From positions 29,435-93,434 of the IMG/VR virus record IMGVR_UViG_3300044732_000704: a stretch of DNA of 64,000 bases. One strand, 5' to 3'. The translations under genes and the position numbers were made by a program. Source of the DNA: a virus. The notes under the pieces are model-generated. The model saw only the letters and a program-made list of their open reading frames with translations, was not told where the DNA came from and made no database searches. Below are positions 23,422 to 31,687 of the stretch, one piece after another; the first letter of the stretch is position 1, and each line of letters opens with the position of its first letter.

Positions 23422-23925
23422 TCAAAACCCCTCTCTCAAATAAAACGGATCAGTAATTACAGGAACATCGCCACGAAACATGATATTAGTAAAACGTAGA
23501 TCCCATTCTAAGTCTTGTTTCAAATACTTCTCGTAATAATATTCCAAATAATCTAAAGTTGTGTCAAAACTTTTAGAATAAACACCTTTCCAAAGTTCGT
23601 TGTTATACGTTTGCCAACCTTGACTTTCTGCATAAAACTGAACCTCGCTGTGAACATCATCCCCAAAAGATAGTCGTTCCATCAATACATAATGACAGTC
23701 GTTTATTACGACAACATCATACACTGTTGGAAAATGTTCTGAGTTACTAGATAACACATATTCTAAGAATTTTAAATAGGCTTCGTCTTCAGTTTCTTTT
23801 ATTACCAAGTCTTCATCCAGTAAGTACACTGTGGAAAATGACCCACGAAATTTAGTGTTGTGTCCACGAGATTCTAACCAATCAGCTAAGCCGTCTTCAT
23901 CTTTAAATATATCAAAAATCTTCAC
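23422..23925 (-). CDS. Protein kinase-like protein
   Basis: 167 residues with a compressed kinase layout: a Gly-rich loop GSFSTVY (28-34), VIK with Lys43, a hinge-like CHYVLMERLS, a catalytic loop WDLRFTNIMFRG with Asp142 and Asn147, and TDPF at 158-161 where kinases have DFG. It recalls phage kinases of the T7 gp0.7 type, which phosphorylate host proteins. Small size leaves little C-lobe, so activity is uncertain. Confidence 0.6.
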   Translation of the reverse strand: MKIFDIFKDEDGLADWLESRGHNTKFRGSFSTVYLLDEDLVIKETEDEAYLKFLEYVLSSNSEHFPTVYDVVVINDCHYVLMERLSFGDDVHSEVQFYAESQGWQTYNNELWKGVYSKSFDTTLDYLEYYYEKYLKQDLEWDLRFTNIMFRGDVPVITDPFYLREGF

Positions 23926-23940
23926 ATTACACCTCCCGAA

Positions 23941-24186
23941 TTATTCATCTGGGTTCCAAACCCATAAGGTAGTAGTTTTATTTCCTTTAAACTCTGTCCA
24001 ACCTAAAGGAATATCACCAACCCTACCTGCTGCTCTCGCTTGAGACTTAGACCTAAACAGCTTTAATTCAACTACTAAATCTGTGATGTTATTGGCTTCA
24101 CTAAAAATAACATCTTCGTCACCGAACAAACAACGTAAATCTCTTTTTGTCCACTTAGAGTTCTTTATTACAACGTTCATACACAC
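23941..24186 (-). CDS. Hypothetical protein, 81 aa
   Basis: Contains FRSKSQARAAGRVGDIPLGW, resembling a phage family with S-x-x-x-A-R-x-A-G and I-P-x-G patterns. Unknown function. Confidence 0.5.
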   Translation of the reverse strand: MCMNVVIKNSKWTKRDLRCLFGDEDVIFSEANNITDLVVELKLFRSKSQARAAGRVGDIPLGWTEFKGNKTTTLWVWNPDE

Positions 24187-24383
24187 CTCAACCCATACAT
24201 ACCATCATAATTGTCCTTGATATATTTCTCAGCAGCTTCCCGCTTCTGTACTTTGATGAAAACGAAATCTCCATTAGCATCTCTAAACATCCACTTACTC
24301 GGAAAACAAAATTCGGGGCTATGATATTGCTCTAACGTCACAACAACAGTCTCAATCACTTTCTCTTTCTTTTGCTTAGTCAT
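24177..24383 (-). CDS. Hypothetical protein, 68 aa
   Basis: First gene of the operon behind the 24415-24443 promoter. Lys-rich, alpha/beta. Unknown function. Confidence 0.5.
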   Translation of the reverse strand: MTKQKKEKVIETVVVTLEQYHSPEFCFPSKWMFRDANGDFVFIKVQKREAAEKYIKDNYDGMYGLRCV

Positions 24384-24414
24384 TCATTACGCTCCTTCCT
24401 GATAAGATGAAACA

Positions 24415-24443
24415 AGTGTACAGGTGATTCTGTTTGGTGTCAA
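24415..24443 (-). promoter_or_regulatory. Sigma70 promoter, minus strand
   Basis: TTGACA (24443-24438), 17 nt, TACACT (24420-24415), divergent from the plus-strand promoter 14 nt away. Confidence 0.75.
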
Positions 24444-24456
24444 CATAAATTTCCTA

Positions 24457-24485
24457 TTTACAAATTATTAATGTTCGTGTATACT
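24457..24485 (+). promoter_or_regulatory. Sigma70 promoter, plus strand
   Basis: TTTACA (24457-24462), 17 nt, TATACT (24480-24485), 33 nt before the lone plus-strand gene. Confidence 0.75.
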
Positions 24486-24517
24486 GATGGAAGGGATGTA
24501 CCCTGTCAAGGAATAAA

Positions 24518-25066
24518 ATGAAAGTAATAGAATATTTCCATGAACTCGTTTCTCTTGGAAAGAAACAAATCAAGCGTAGCTTAGACAACTTGTTTTCTCA
24601 AGGTGACTGGCAGTTCTTACAACTAAACAATTACACTTCTGCTTCTCCTTTAGTGGTGAATCAGGGTAGTACAACAAAGTTGCAATTCCAACCTGCTGAT
24701 ATATTCTTTCAGGCAGGAAGGGATTTGTCTCTGAACTATAACTTCGTGTCTCAGAAGTTTCAACCACAAACATTAAATGATGTGTTCTTAGTGGAAGTGC
24801 GTATGAAGATGAAGTGTTCATCTCAAAACGGATATGGAGACTTGTTGTTAGAGTCTCCTTCGTTCCTGTATAATCCTATACAAGCTCGCACAGTAACTTC
24901 ACCGAAACTAGCTAACACTGAGCAATTCATTTCCATTGCTGCTCCAGTGTTTATTGGCCCTGATGTGTTAACGAATGGACTTGAAGTTAAGTTTGCTGCT
25001 GGAACCGGTAATTTTAGTTTGTATGACGTGAGTTATATGATTACAAGATTAGCTTCTGGATTGTAA
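24518..25066 (+). CDS. Probable virion or secreted structural protein, lone plus-strand gene
   Basis: 182 residues, low in charge, rich in Ser, Asn, Gln and beta-strand pattern (SLNYNFVSQKFQPQT, DVFLVEVRMKMK), as in decoration or fibre-type proteins. It stands alone on the plus strand inside an 18-kb leftward block with its own promoter and terminator, so it looks like a self-contained acquired unit. No family recognised. Confidence 0.6.
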   Translation: MKVIEYFHELVSLGKKQIKRSLDNLFSQGDWQFLQLNNYTSASPLVVNQGSTTKLQFQPADIFFQAGRDLSLNYNFVSQKFQPQTLNDVFLVEVRMKMKCSSQNGYGDLLLESPSFLYNPIQARTVTSPKLANTEQFISIAAPVFIGPDVLTNGLEVKFAAGTGNFSLYDVSYMITRLASGL

Positions 25067-25080
25067 ATTGCACATAAAAC

Positions 25081-25110
25081 AAAGCCCGCATTTAGCGGGC
25101 TTTTTCATTT
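25081..25110. terminator. Bidirectional rho-independent terminator
   Basis: AAAGCCCGC-ATTTA-GCGGGCTTTTT hairpin; T-run on the plus strand and A-rich flank on the other. It ends the plus-strand gene and overlaps the stop of the minus-strand gene at 25092. Confidence 0.8.
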
Positions 25111-25268
25111 GTATCATATGTTCCTTTATACACTTCTTGCATACACTCCTCAATCTCTTTAGGAGACAGAAAGCTACATAAGATGACATACAATGCGTTA
25201 CGTTCTGCTAATAGATCAGGAACGCGCATAGGCGGTCTATCGTCGATGTCTGTGTAGTGGTATGACAT
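25092..25268 (-). CDS. Hypothetical protein, 58 aa
   Basis: ATG at 25268 after GAGAGGAA and overlapping the previous stop (TAATG). Its stop TAA lies in the loop of the terminator. Unknown function. Confidence 0.5.
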   Translation of the reverse strand: MSYHYTDIDDRPPMRVPDLLAERNALYVILCSFLSPKEIEECMQEVYKGTYDTNEKAR

Positions 25269-25552
25269 TATTTATTCCTCTCACTAATTAAATCTGCAAC
25301 ATATACCCCACCTAATGCACCAACACTTGCACCAATAGCTAAGATGAAGATGGGCCATGTAGACGATGTAACAATAGCTGTTCCCACAGCAGTAGAATAT
25401 ACTGTCAGTTCAAGAACAGCAATTAGATAACTGATAAATGGAATTGCTTTGTAATTGCGTAATGCGATTGTTCTGGATTGCATCGTTTTCAGAGAGGTAG
25501 AGACTGCGAACGCTGCCGTTGTAGCAATTAAACTAAAACTCAAGATGCTCAT
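25268..25552 (-). CDS. Membrane protein, 94 aa
   Basis: Three hydrophobic segments (about 4-20, 36-56, 62-88) separated by a basic stretch, ending in a charged tail (DLISERNK). Size and topology resemble class I holins, but no endolysin is adjacent, so the role stays open. Confidence 0.5.
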   Translation of the reverse strand: MSILSFSLIATTAAFAVSTSLKTMQSRTIALRNYKAIPFISYLIAVLELTVYSTAVGTAIVTSSTWPIFILAIGASVGALGGVYVADLISERNK

Positions 25553-26159
25553 CTCCTGTAATTATAAACCTTTTTCGTAAGGCATCCGCCACCCTAGGGT
25601 CAGTCACCTTTTCCGCCAACAGTTGACTATATTCGTGTTTTCTAACTTTCCAAGCAAGATGCGCTTCGAGAGCTGTGTCAAACGCCCCTATAAATTTTTT
25701 AGATTGATTGTCATCTAGCAGTTTAGGGCGTCTACATACAGCGTTAAATCTTCCATTTCTTTTATCATACTCTACCCCTGTGTGTTTTCCGTTTCTTTTG
25801 TAGGAAAACCAAAGATTAATACTCTGATCCACAAAACAACACGTCTCTGGTGAGTATATCTTATTGTTCATCACTAAAATATCCTTGTCTAGTTGAAGTC
25901 TCTCCCAATCTTTTTCTACTTGGATATCTAAAACCCATTTTTTAAAATTAGAGAAAATCAACCACTCATCACATACAGTGGTTCCGACATAGGTCGGCTG
26001 TCTATCCTGATAATATTTTCCATAACTTCTACTGAGCATGTCTTTCCACTTTGAATACACTGGGCAAACCCACACTACATGTCTCTTACCTTCAATATAT
26101 TCATGTTTATAATTTTGACCAACATCGTTTACCCCTACCCCACATACAGTCTTAGTCAT
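25533..26159 (-). CDS. Free-standing AP2/HNH-type endonuclease-like protein A
   Basis: 208 residues. Pattern W-x3-L-x-R-x-Y...C-x-E-W-x-x-F-x-x-F-x-x-W, then LDKDIL, YSPETC and an AP2-like DNA-binding C-terminus (TGVEYDKRNGRFNAVCRRP). This matches a phage family of mobile nuclease-like proteins. The paralogue at 27020-27829 lies on the other side of the dNMP kinase. Confidence 0.65.
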   Translation of the reverse strand: MTKTVCGVGVNDVGQNYKHEYIEGKRHVVWVCPVYSKWKDMLSRSYGKYYQDRQPTYVGTTVCDEWLIFSNFKKWVLDIQVEKDWERLQLDKDILVMNNKIYSPETCCFVDQSINLWFSYKRNGKHTGVEYDKRNGRFNAVCRRPKLLDDNQSKKFIGAFDTALEAHLAWKVRKHEYSQLLAEKVTDPRVADALRKRFIITGDEHLEF

Positions 26160-26743
26160 ACCACCCCTCCACTTGTTCCACTGATTCCTACCACATCATC
26201 CACAATATTTCCCACTTTATTCAAGAACTGTTCCAATGTTCCATTGTTATTCACCAAGAATGTGTGATATAATGGTGATGTCGGTAAATAGTTTCGACTA
26301 TCACCGGCAAAAGTATAACCTTCACGTTCAATACGGATAACACAAACGTAATGTCCAGCTTCCAGTAGTGGAACAATCTCTGATTCAAAACCACTGTCGG
26401 AGATCACCACTAAGTCAGATGTAATTGACTGAGCTAATTGCTTACCGAAGAAGTCTTTACCTAATAATGGCTTTACAATATTCTCAGAGCAATGGATCAG
26501 CCATTGTCGAGGACTAGCTTGTTCACCCCCTACTGAGAAATAGTGAGATGGTGTTTCCTTGGTTGGTCGGAATGTAGCTAACTGCTTCATTTGAAACTCG
26601 GTAATCCCTGCCACCATAGCAGCCACTTTGTACAAGCCATCTTTGAATCGAAGATGTTGTGCATCATACTTCTCAGCAATATAGTCAGCAGCAGTATCCT
26701 TCCCACTAAAAGCGGGAGAATTCATTACGATAATTTTAGCCAT
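26156..26743 (-). CDS. Deoxynucleoside monophosphate kinase-like
   Basis: Phosphorylates dNMPs to dNDPs for phage DNA synthesis, as T4 gp1 does. P-loop at the N-terminus NSPAFSGKDTAADYI, an Arg/Trp-rich substrate region around residues 70-100 (RQWLIHCSENIV), and VISDSGFESE as Walker B-like segment. 195 residues, close to other phage dNMP kinases. Overlaps both neighbouring genes. Confidence 0.75.
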   Translation of the reverse strand: MAKIIVMNSPAFSGKDTAADYIAEKYDAQHLRFKDGLYKVAAMVAGITEFQMKQLATFRPTKETPSHYFSVGGEQASPRQWLIHCSENIVKPLLGKDFFGKQLAQSITSDLVVISDSGFESEIVPLLEAGHYVCVIRIEREGYTFAGDSRNYLPTSPLYHTFLVNNNGTLEQFLNKVGNIVDDVVGISGTSGGVV

Positions 26744-27023
26744 TTTGTTTCTCCTCTCTGATCATACTATTTAAAGCTTCATTTAAATCACCATCAATAA
26801 ACCCAGCCATATTCGTAACTCCGTACCACTCTCTACCACGTAGCTTCGGGATACTTGACCAGTGATTATTAATATAGACATATTTCACTTGCTTTGTTAA
26901 ATCTACCATAGCTTCTGCGACAGTTTTGTATGGCAGATTCTCCTTAGAAAGTGTAAACTGTAATGTGTCTACGAACAACCTCCATTCGGTACGGTTGTTA
27001 CACAAAACTGCAATATTTCTCAC
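26736..27023 (-). CDS. Hypothetical protein, 95 aa
   Basis: Alpha/beta protein between the kinase and an endonuclease-like gene, overlapping both. Unknown function. Confidence 0.5.
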   Translation of the reverse strand: MRNIAVLCNNRTEWRLFVDTLQFTLSKENLPYKTVAEAMVDLTKQVKYVYINNHWSSIPKLRGREWYGVTNMAGFIDGDLNEALNSMIREEKQNG

Positions 27024-27829
27024 AAATCACCCCCGTAAGCATTCATATAGTAATCTACATAAATTTCTGTACCGGTATATAATTTAAAGAATAAATCAGG
27101 AGGTAACTGCTCTTGATATTTAATGACAGTTTCTTTTACGTGATTTATTTTAGCCACCTTGTAAACACTAGAAGCTTCCACATACGAGTCAAATTGCCCT
27201 AAATTTTTTGATTTTCTATTGCCTTTGCTTGTTATAGTCCCTTTGTGTATTTGCGCTATGAATTTTCTTCTTGACTTTGAGAAACAGACACCAGTTATGT
27301 GTTTAGATGTACCTGAAAACAAGACATTTACTGCTTTGGGTATATATCTTGCTGTTTCTGGGCTATAGTGTTTGTTCCCCAAATGTAGTAAATCCTTATC
27401 TACACAACCACCTTTACCATATAGTCTTTCTTGGTCATAATACCACTTAGCGAAATTCTGAAAATTGTGCCACTCTTCACAAATTGTTGCGTTTATGTAT
27501 AGATGTTTAGATTTAGTATCCGTATAACAATCTTTTATTCTATTGCGCCAAGCTGTATATGCCGATGTTGTCCTAGATTTACCAAGCCTCGTATAACTCG
27601 GAGAATAAGGTCCGACACCGCAGAATCCCACCCCGCACACTGTAGGGAAATACGGGTCTCTTATACTTCCCCTTTTAACATCAGAAAAATCAGTTCTTAT
27701 GCAAAACCCTGTTTTTAAGAATTTTACTACTACATCGTCATAATTATGGTATTCTGATATTACGAATTCACCACATCTTTTACTTTTGAAAATTTTACCT
27801 TCATATAAAGTTTTATTCTTTACTAGCAT
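27020..27829 (-). CDS. Free-standing AP2/HNH-type endonuclease-like protein B
   Basis: 269 residues, paralogue of 25533-26159: W-x3-I-x-D-C-Y, CEEWHNFQNFAKW, VDKDLLHLGNKHYSPET, then an AP2-like part with TGVCFSKSRRKFIAQI. Has an extra N-terminal domain of about 75 residues. Probably a mobile gene. Function as nuclease inferred from family resemblance. Confidence 0.65.
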   Translation of the reverse strand: MLVKNKTLYEGKIFKSKRCGEFVISEYHNYDDVVVKFLKTGFCIRTDFSDVKRGSIRDPYFPTVCGVGFCGVGPYSPSYTRLGKSRTTSAYTAWRNRIKDCYTDTKSKHLYINATICEEWHNFQNFAKWYYDQERLYGKGGCVDKDLLHLGNKHYSPETARYIPKAVNVLFSGTSKHITGVCFSKSRRKFIAQIHKGTITSKGNRKSKNLGQFDSYVEASSVYKVAKINHVKETVIKYQEQLPPDLFFKLYTGTEIYVDYYMNAYGGDL

Positions 27830-27895
27830 GACTGACGAGTCTCCTTATCTTACAAATTACCGCAATATTTCTCATACATCCTCCACATAAAATAA

Positions 27896-27925
27896 AAGCC
27901 GCCTACACCAGTAGAGCGGCTATCA
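27896..27925 (-). terminator. Rho-independent terminator
   Basis: AGCCGC and GCGGCT arms with an inner CTAC/GTAG pair, then TTTATTTT on the minus strand; ends the PhoH and ClpP operon. Confidence 0.75.
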
Positions 27926-27946
27926 TATCAAACTAATTGTCTATTG

Positions 27947-28693
27947 TCAATGTAATTTTGGAGGTTCTTCATCTTCGATTTCAATAATCTCAAATGTCTC
28001 GCCGTCCTCTCCGACTTCAACAATAATATCACCTTGAATATAAGCGATTAGTTGAAGCTTAGATAGTTTCTTCAGAATTGCTTCTGGTAATTCATCAGCT
28101 TCCATTGAGGCTAGGAAGTCTTGTTGAGCTTTATCTACAGCTTCTTTGTGTTGTTTCTGAAGTTTCTCAGCACGAGATTCAAGACGTTTGATAATTTCCG
28201 GATCATTCAGCCAAAAGTCTTTACCTTCCAACACAGAATCAATTTCTTCCTGTGTCAAGAAAAATTCAAACACATCGTTGTATAAACTCTTAGTTCTTGC
28301 CAACTCTGCCTGAATACGAGAAGGTGCATCACTGAGCTTCCCATAATTTCCTCCAATTGCTTGGTGGATCATTAACATTGTATGCTGACCAACTTCCTGA
28401 GAATGGCAAGCCATGAAGATAATACCAGCAGCACTACATGCTTCACCTGCAAGAACACCAATTACATGACCTTTACATTCACGAATTGTATTCACAATCT
28501 GAACACACGTACCGGCTTCACCACCGTAGTTATTAATAATAATACGGATTGTATCATTCTCTGTGGCCGTATCAAGAAGCTGTAAGAATTCATGGTACTC
28601 ATGCGAGTCTTGCACGATGTCAGACAGGTAATACGTGAACTCGAAAGCTAAAGGTTTAGCGTATACAACATCTTTATTTGGTTTATCACTCAT
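27947..28693 (-). CDS. ClpP-like serine protease
   Basis: 248 residues with the ClpP fold signatures: strand IRIIINNYGGEAGTCVQI, nucleophile Ser in GEACSAAGIIFMA and His in MLMIHQAIGG, plus a later Asp in the DPE region. The C-terminal 70 residues are charged and absent from bacterial ClpP. Phage ClpP homologues may process virion or host proteins, with or without host Clp ATPases. Overlaps PhoH-like gene by 4 nt, so both are co-translated. Confidence 0.8.
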   Translation of the reverse strand: MSDKPNKDVVYAKPLAFEFTYYLSDIVQDSHEYHEFLQLLDTATENDTIRIIINNYGGEAGTCVQIVNTIRECKGHVIGVLAGEACSAAGIIFMACHSQEVGQHTMLMIHQAIGGNYGKLSDAPSRIQAELARTKSLYNDVFEFFLTQEEIDSVLEGKDFWLNDPEIIKRLESRAEKLQKQHKEAVDKAQQDFLASMEADELPEAILKKLSKLQLIAYIQGDIIVEVGEDGETFEIIEIEDEEPPKLH

Positions 28694-29496
28694 TGTGTTT
28701 CTCCTTCTTCCCAGTGATTAGCATAATTACCTGTATCGTTCTCACGAGCCTGCACAATGCGTTTAACGAACTCTGAACGAACAATATCTTCGCTGTCACC
28801 TTCAATGAACTCTACAGTGTCCCACAGGTTGTGCCTTGCAACAAACTCGCGCAACCAAGTAAGACCGTCTTTACCTTTCACATCAGATTGTGTCTTATCT
28901 CCAAGGAGAATCAACTTACCGTCTTCAGTAATACGTGTAAGAATTGAATATAATTCTGTAGCACTACACCCTTGCACTTCATCAACTACAGCCCAGCCTG
29001 AAATATTGCGACCGCGCAGGTATTCAAAAGGCAGTAGTTCAATCGTTCCTGTGTTCAGACCTGATTCGTATACACCGATACCGTATCGGTCTTTAACAAC
29101 CTCAATCAGCGGCATTAGATATGGTTCATATTTCTGACGTAAATCCCCTTTAAGGAAACCTAATGTGTTCCCCATACCAACAGCAGGACGAGCAAGGAAT
29201 AACTTGTTTGTTTTACCTTGCATTAAAGCGTCAGATGCTGTAGCAACACTTAGTAAACTTTTACCGGTTCCTGCTGGGCTACTAATTACAATAACTTGTT
29301 TCGTAGCTAACGCACGAAGAACTTTCTTTTGGAATTCGTTCTTAGCTTGAACAGGTTTCACTTGTTTACGTTCTTCTAAGAACTTTTCCTTAATCTGACG
29401 CTGACCCTCGTTCACTCGGTCTGCACGAACATCATCTTTGGATTTGCGTGTACGACGAACACGTTGTTTAGCATTCGTGCTATGCTCTAAAGTCAT
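28690..29496 (-). CDS. phoH: PhoH-like ATPase
   Basis: 268 residues: basic N-terminal extension (about 1-55), Walker A SSPAGTGKSLLS, Walker B WAVVDEVQGC and sensor ILLGDKTQSD, the PhoH core. PhoH-like proteins are frequent in phages; suggested roles are RNA remodelling or degradation but the function is not settled. Confidence 0.85.
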   Translation of the reverse strand: MTLEHSTNAKQRVRRTRKSKDDVRADRVNEGQRQIKEKFLEERKQVKPVQAKNEFQKKVLRALATKQVIVISSPAGTGKSLLSVATASDALMQGKTNKLFLARPAVGMGNTLGFLKGDLRQKYEPYLMPLIEVVKDRYGIGVYESGLNTGTIELLPFEYLRGRNISGWAVVDEVQGCSATELYSILTRITEDGKLILLGDKTQSDVKGKDGLTWLREFVARHNLWDTVEFIEGDSEDIVRSEFVKRIVQARENDTGNYANHWEEGETQ

Positions 29497-29507
29497 TCAA
29501 CTACTCC

Positions 29508-29678
29508 TTATTTGAAATAAATATCTTCTTTCATTTCTGATACCAAATGTTTTGCGTAGGTAATAATTGATTCTCTGTCACTCCACAGAATCAACTTAAT
29601 AAGTAGCCCAGCAGGTACGTATACAAATAACACCAATAAAACACATAAAGTAAAACGTAGATGATTTAACCACATCAT
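29508..29678 (-). CDS. Single-span membrane protein, 56 aa
   Basis: Two adjacent ATGs at the start; one long hydrophobic stretch (about 10-31), then a charged tail. Unknown function. Confidence 0.5.
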   Translation of the reverse strand: MMWLNHLRFTLCVLLVLFVYVPAGLLIKLILWSDRESIITYAKHLVSEMKEDIYFK

Positions 29679-29905
29679 AAAAACTCCTGTAACGTTTCTA
29701 ATTCAAAATCAGATAATAAAACCTTAGTAGGTTTTGTCTTAGCTCGCAGAACTGATTCATACTGCCTTGATAAATGAACATAAGCTAAATAATCTGGGTC
29801 AATTTGTGTTAACAAATTATCATCCACAGGATTACCTCCACGAAATTGCTCAAGCCATTGTTCTACAGCAAGAATGAATGAATCTGTTTGATATTCATAG
29901 AGCAT
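29675..29905 (-). CDS. Hypothetical protein, 76 aa
   Basis: ATG 29905 overlaps the previous TAA and has GGGGAG upstream. A longer frame to 30028 is only the shadow of the upstream membrane gene. Acidic, helical. Unknown function. Confidence 0.5.
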   Translation of the reverse strand: MLYEYQTDSFILAVEQWLEQFRGGNPVDDNLLTQIDPDYLAYVHLSRQYESVLRAKTKPTKVLLSDFELETLQEFL

Positions 29906-30042
29906 TATGCTTTCTCCCCAAAGTAAACCCCAGCCAGATAAGCAGCCCCTAGCACCATACCTGCTGCAAAATACCAACCAAGTTTTAATGCCATTAATTG
30001 CACAATACCTAGCGGAATCATAATACATAAATTTTTAATCAT
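29905..30042 (-). CDS. Small membrane protein, 45 aa
   Basis: ATG 30042 after GAGGAGAG. Hydrophobic over most of its length, two probable helices with one Lys between. Driven by the promoter at 30075-30102. Confidence 0.5.
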   Translation of the reverse strand: MIKNLCIMIPLGIVQLMALKLGWYFAAGMVLGAAYLAGVYFGEKA

Positions 30043-30074
30043 AATTTCTCTCCTCAATAATTAATCATTATTCA

Positions 30075-30102
30075 ATACTACCACTAAATTCCTATTTGTC
30101 AA
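30075..30102 (-). promoter_or_regulatory. Sigma70 promoter, minus strand
   Basis: TTGACA (30102-30097), 16 nt, TAGTAT (30080-30075), 33 nt before the 29905-30042 gene. Confidence 0.65.
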
Positions 30103-30314
30103 TAGACTGCGCCGAAATTATCCAGATATGCTTCCAGATCATCAATAATCTCTTGTCTACAACGTTCTCCATTCCAGCGTATTGGTGTTCTGTATTTAAG
30201 ATTATTCTTATAATACACATATCCAACATAAGCTGTTTCTTCGTAATTACCTGCAACTTCTACAACAAGGTCAAATCCGTTGTGATTGTCGTAGGAATAA
30301 ATGTTGTCTTGCAT
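30099..30314 (-). CDS. Hypothetical protein, 71 aa
   Basis: Tyr- and Asn-rich small protein. AAAGGAG precedes ATG and lies inside the methyltransferase-like gene, which overlaps it by 44 nt. Unknown function. Confidence 0.5.
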   Translation of the reverse strand: MQDNIYSYDNHNGFDLVVEVAGNYEETAYVGYVYYKNNLKYRTPIRWNGERCRQEIIDDLEAYLDNFGAVY

Positions 30315-30897
30315 GTTGTTCTCCTTTAGTTAACCAGTGTAATCGGGGTTGACCACAGTATTTATTATCAAACCGATACCAAGCATAGCACACACTATTT
30401 GCGGTTTCTTCACGATATACACCTTTAGGACAACTCACTCTGTAAGTAAATACATAAACATCCGATAATTTACCTAAATTAAATAAGTTATCAAATCGCT
30501 TCTGTCCTTCTAAAAACGATAGTCTTAAAAAGTGCCATTGAACGGCTGCATGTTCAAAGCCTTTCAGGATAAACTCCGCAGCTTTGTTATAAGGCGGATT
30601 TGTTACAATAAGATCGTGTTTGCCTATACCGTTATCTTCGGATAAGAAATCTACAGTGTTGTCGTAATAAACCCCTTTAACTGGATGTAATTCGTTCACA
30701 TATATTTTCGCATCAATCACTTGACTCTCTAAATAATCAGCAATATCTAACATACCAGCGCAAGGTTCTAATACTGATTTACTTCGTAAAACATCTTTCA
30801 GCATGTGTGACCAAATAGCATCCAAAGCTTCTTCAGGTGTAACATATAAATCATTAGATGATTGTTTCTCATCTCGTTTTGTATTTGGTGTTGCCAT
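30271..30897 (-). CDS. Methyltransferase-like protein with NPPY motif
   Basis: 208 residues with a Rossmann methyltransferase layout: VTPEEALDAI, SAM-binding VLEPCAGMLDIA and catalytic VTNPPYNKAA. This is the N6-adenine-type signature found in small phage proteins, some of which lack activity. The last 15 residues overlap the next gene by 44 nt, unusual for this operon, so an earlier stop may have been lost. Confidence 0.7.
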   Translation of the reverse strand: MATPNTKRDEKQSSNDLYVTPEEALDAIWSHMLKDVLRSKSVLEPCAGMLDIADYLESQVIDAKIYVNELHPVKGVYYDNTVDFLSEDNGIGKHDLIVTNPPYNKAAEFILKGFEHAAVQWHFLRLSFLEGQKRFDNLFNLGKLSDVYVFTYRVSCPKGVYREETANSVCYAWYRFDNKYCGQPRLHWLTKGEQHARQHLFLRQSQRI

Positions 30898-31235
30898 TAT
30901 TCCAATTCCTCCAATAGTTCTGTCAACAATTGCATCTGACGTTTAATTCTCGCTACAGGACATTTAGGGTTAGGCATAGTAGAGAACCCTCTAAATGTTA
31001 CTTCCTCGCACCACCAATCAGCAATATCAAATAATTCAATGACTTCGTTCTCAGTCAGTCGCATTACATTGCCGAAATCAGTTAACACATGGAACAAGTG
31101 AAATGTTTCTACACCACCGTAATTCTCATCTTCTTCTTTAATAATAAAAGCATTCCCACAACGCTGACCATCTTTAGTTGCTAAAGCCATACCTACTTCT
31201 GGGGTAAATTTACGATTAATTGGTTTCATTCTCAT
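30897..31235 (-). CDS. Hypothetical protein, 112 aa
   Basis: ATG 31235 has GAGGGGG upstream; the longer frame starts at a TTG in the previous gene's end. Contains WWCEEVTFRG. Unknown function. Confidence 0.5.
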   Translation of the reverse strand: MRMKPINRKFTPEVGMALATKDGQRCGNAFIIKEEDENYGGVETFHLFHVLTDFGNVMRLTENEVIELFDIADWWCEEVTFRGFSTMPNPKCPVARIKRQMQLLTELLEELE

Positions 31236-31240
31236 CCCCC

Positions 31241-31546
31241 TCAAAAACTTGGTTTCTTAAATTTAATAGTCAAGCGTTCATACTCGGCTTTCTCTTTTTC
31301 TTCTAGCATTTTAACATAATACGCTTCTCTCCCCAGTCTCCCTTGATATTCTTCATCAGTTTCTTCTCTGTTGTGATAAACTACAAATTCTTTATACTCA
31401 TCACCCCAAGAATACCGTGTTTCAACCTCGTAGTCCAATGTGTTACCGTACTGTGTAACTAACTCTTGCAGTTCAAGAATTAAATCCGGAACATTGCCCT
31501 CTGTTTGAAGTGTTGTCAGCTCTACTCGAACCATCTGTTTACTCAT
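31241..31546 (-). CDS. Hypothetical acidic protein, 101 aa
   Basis: ATG 31546 follows CAGGAGGATTGAGGTA. The frame extends upstream to 31603 but into leader E4. Charged, helical, Glu-rich. Unknown function. Confidence 0.5.
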   Translation of the reverse strand: MSKQMVRVELTTLQTEGNVPDLILELQELVTQYGNTLDYEVETRYSWGDEYKEFVVYHNREETDEEYQGRLGREAYYVKMLEEKEKAEYERLTIKFKKPSF

Positions 31547-31559
31547 TACCTCAATCCTC

Positions 31560-31673
31560 CTGTTAAAATCAATTATAACCGCCCTATAAACGCCTACAAT
31601 CAATTATATTCATAAAGTCATACATACGTAGCCATAAATAAAATAATCGCTTATAATCGTTCCTAGAGCGTTT
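31560..31673 (-). promoter_or_regulatory. Leader element E4 (AAACGCTCTAGG family)
   Basis: On the minus strand: AAACGCTCTAGG (31673-31662), ATTATAAGCGATTATTTT, then TATAATTGATTGTAG and AGGAGG. TATAAT may be a -10 box. Confidence 0.5.
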
Positions 31674-31687
31674 AAATGTGGATTACG

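Noticed and set aside
25268-25552. Holin assignment for the three-helix membrane protein
   Set aside because: Topology fits, but no endolysin neighbour; kept as membrane protein of unknown role.
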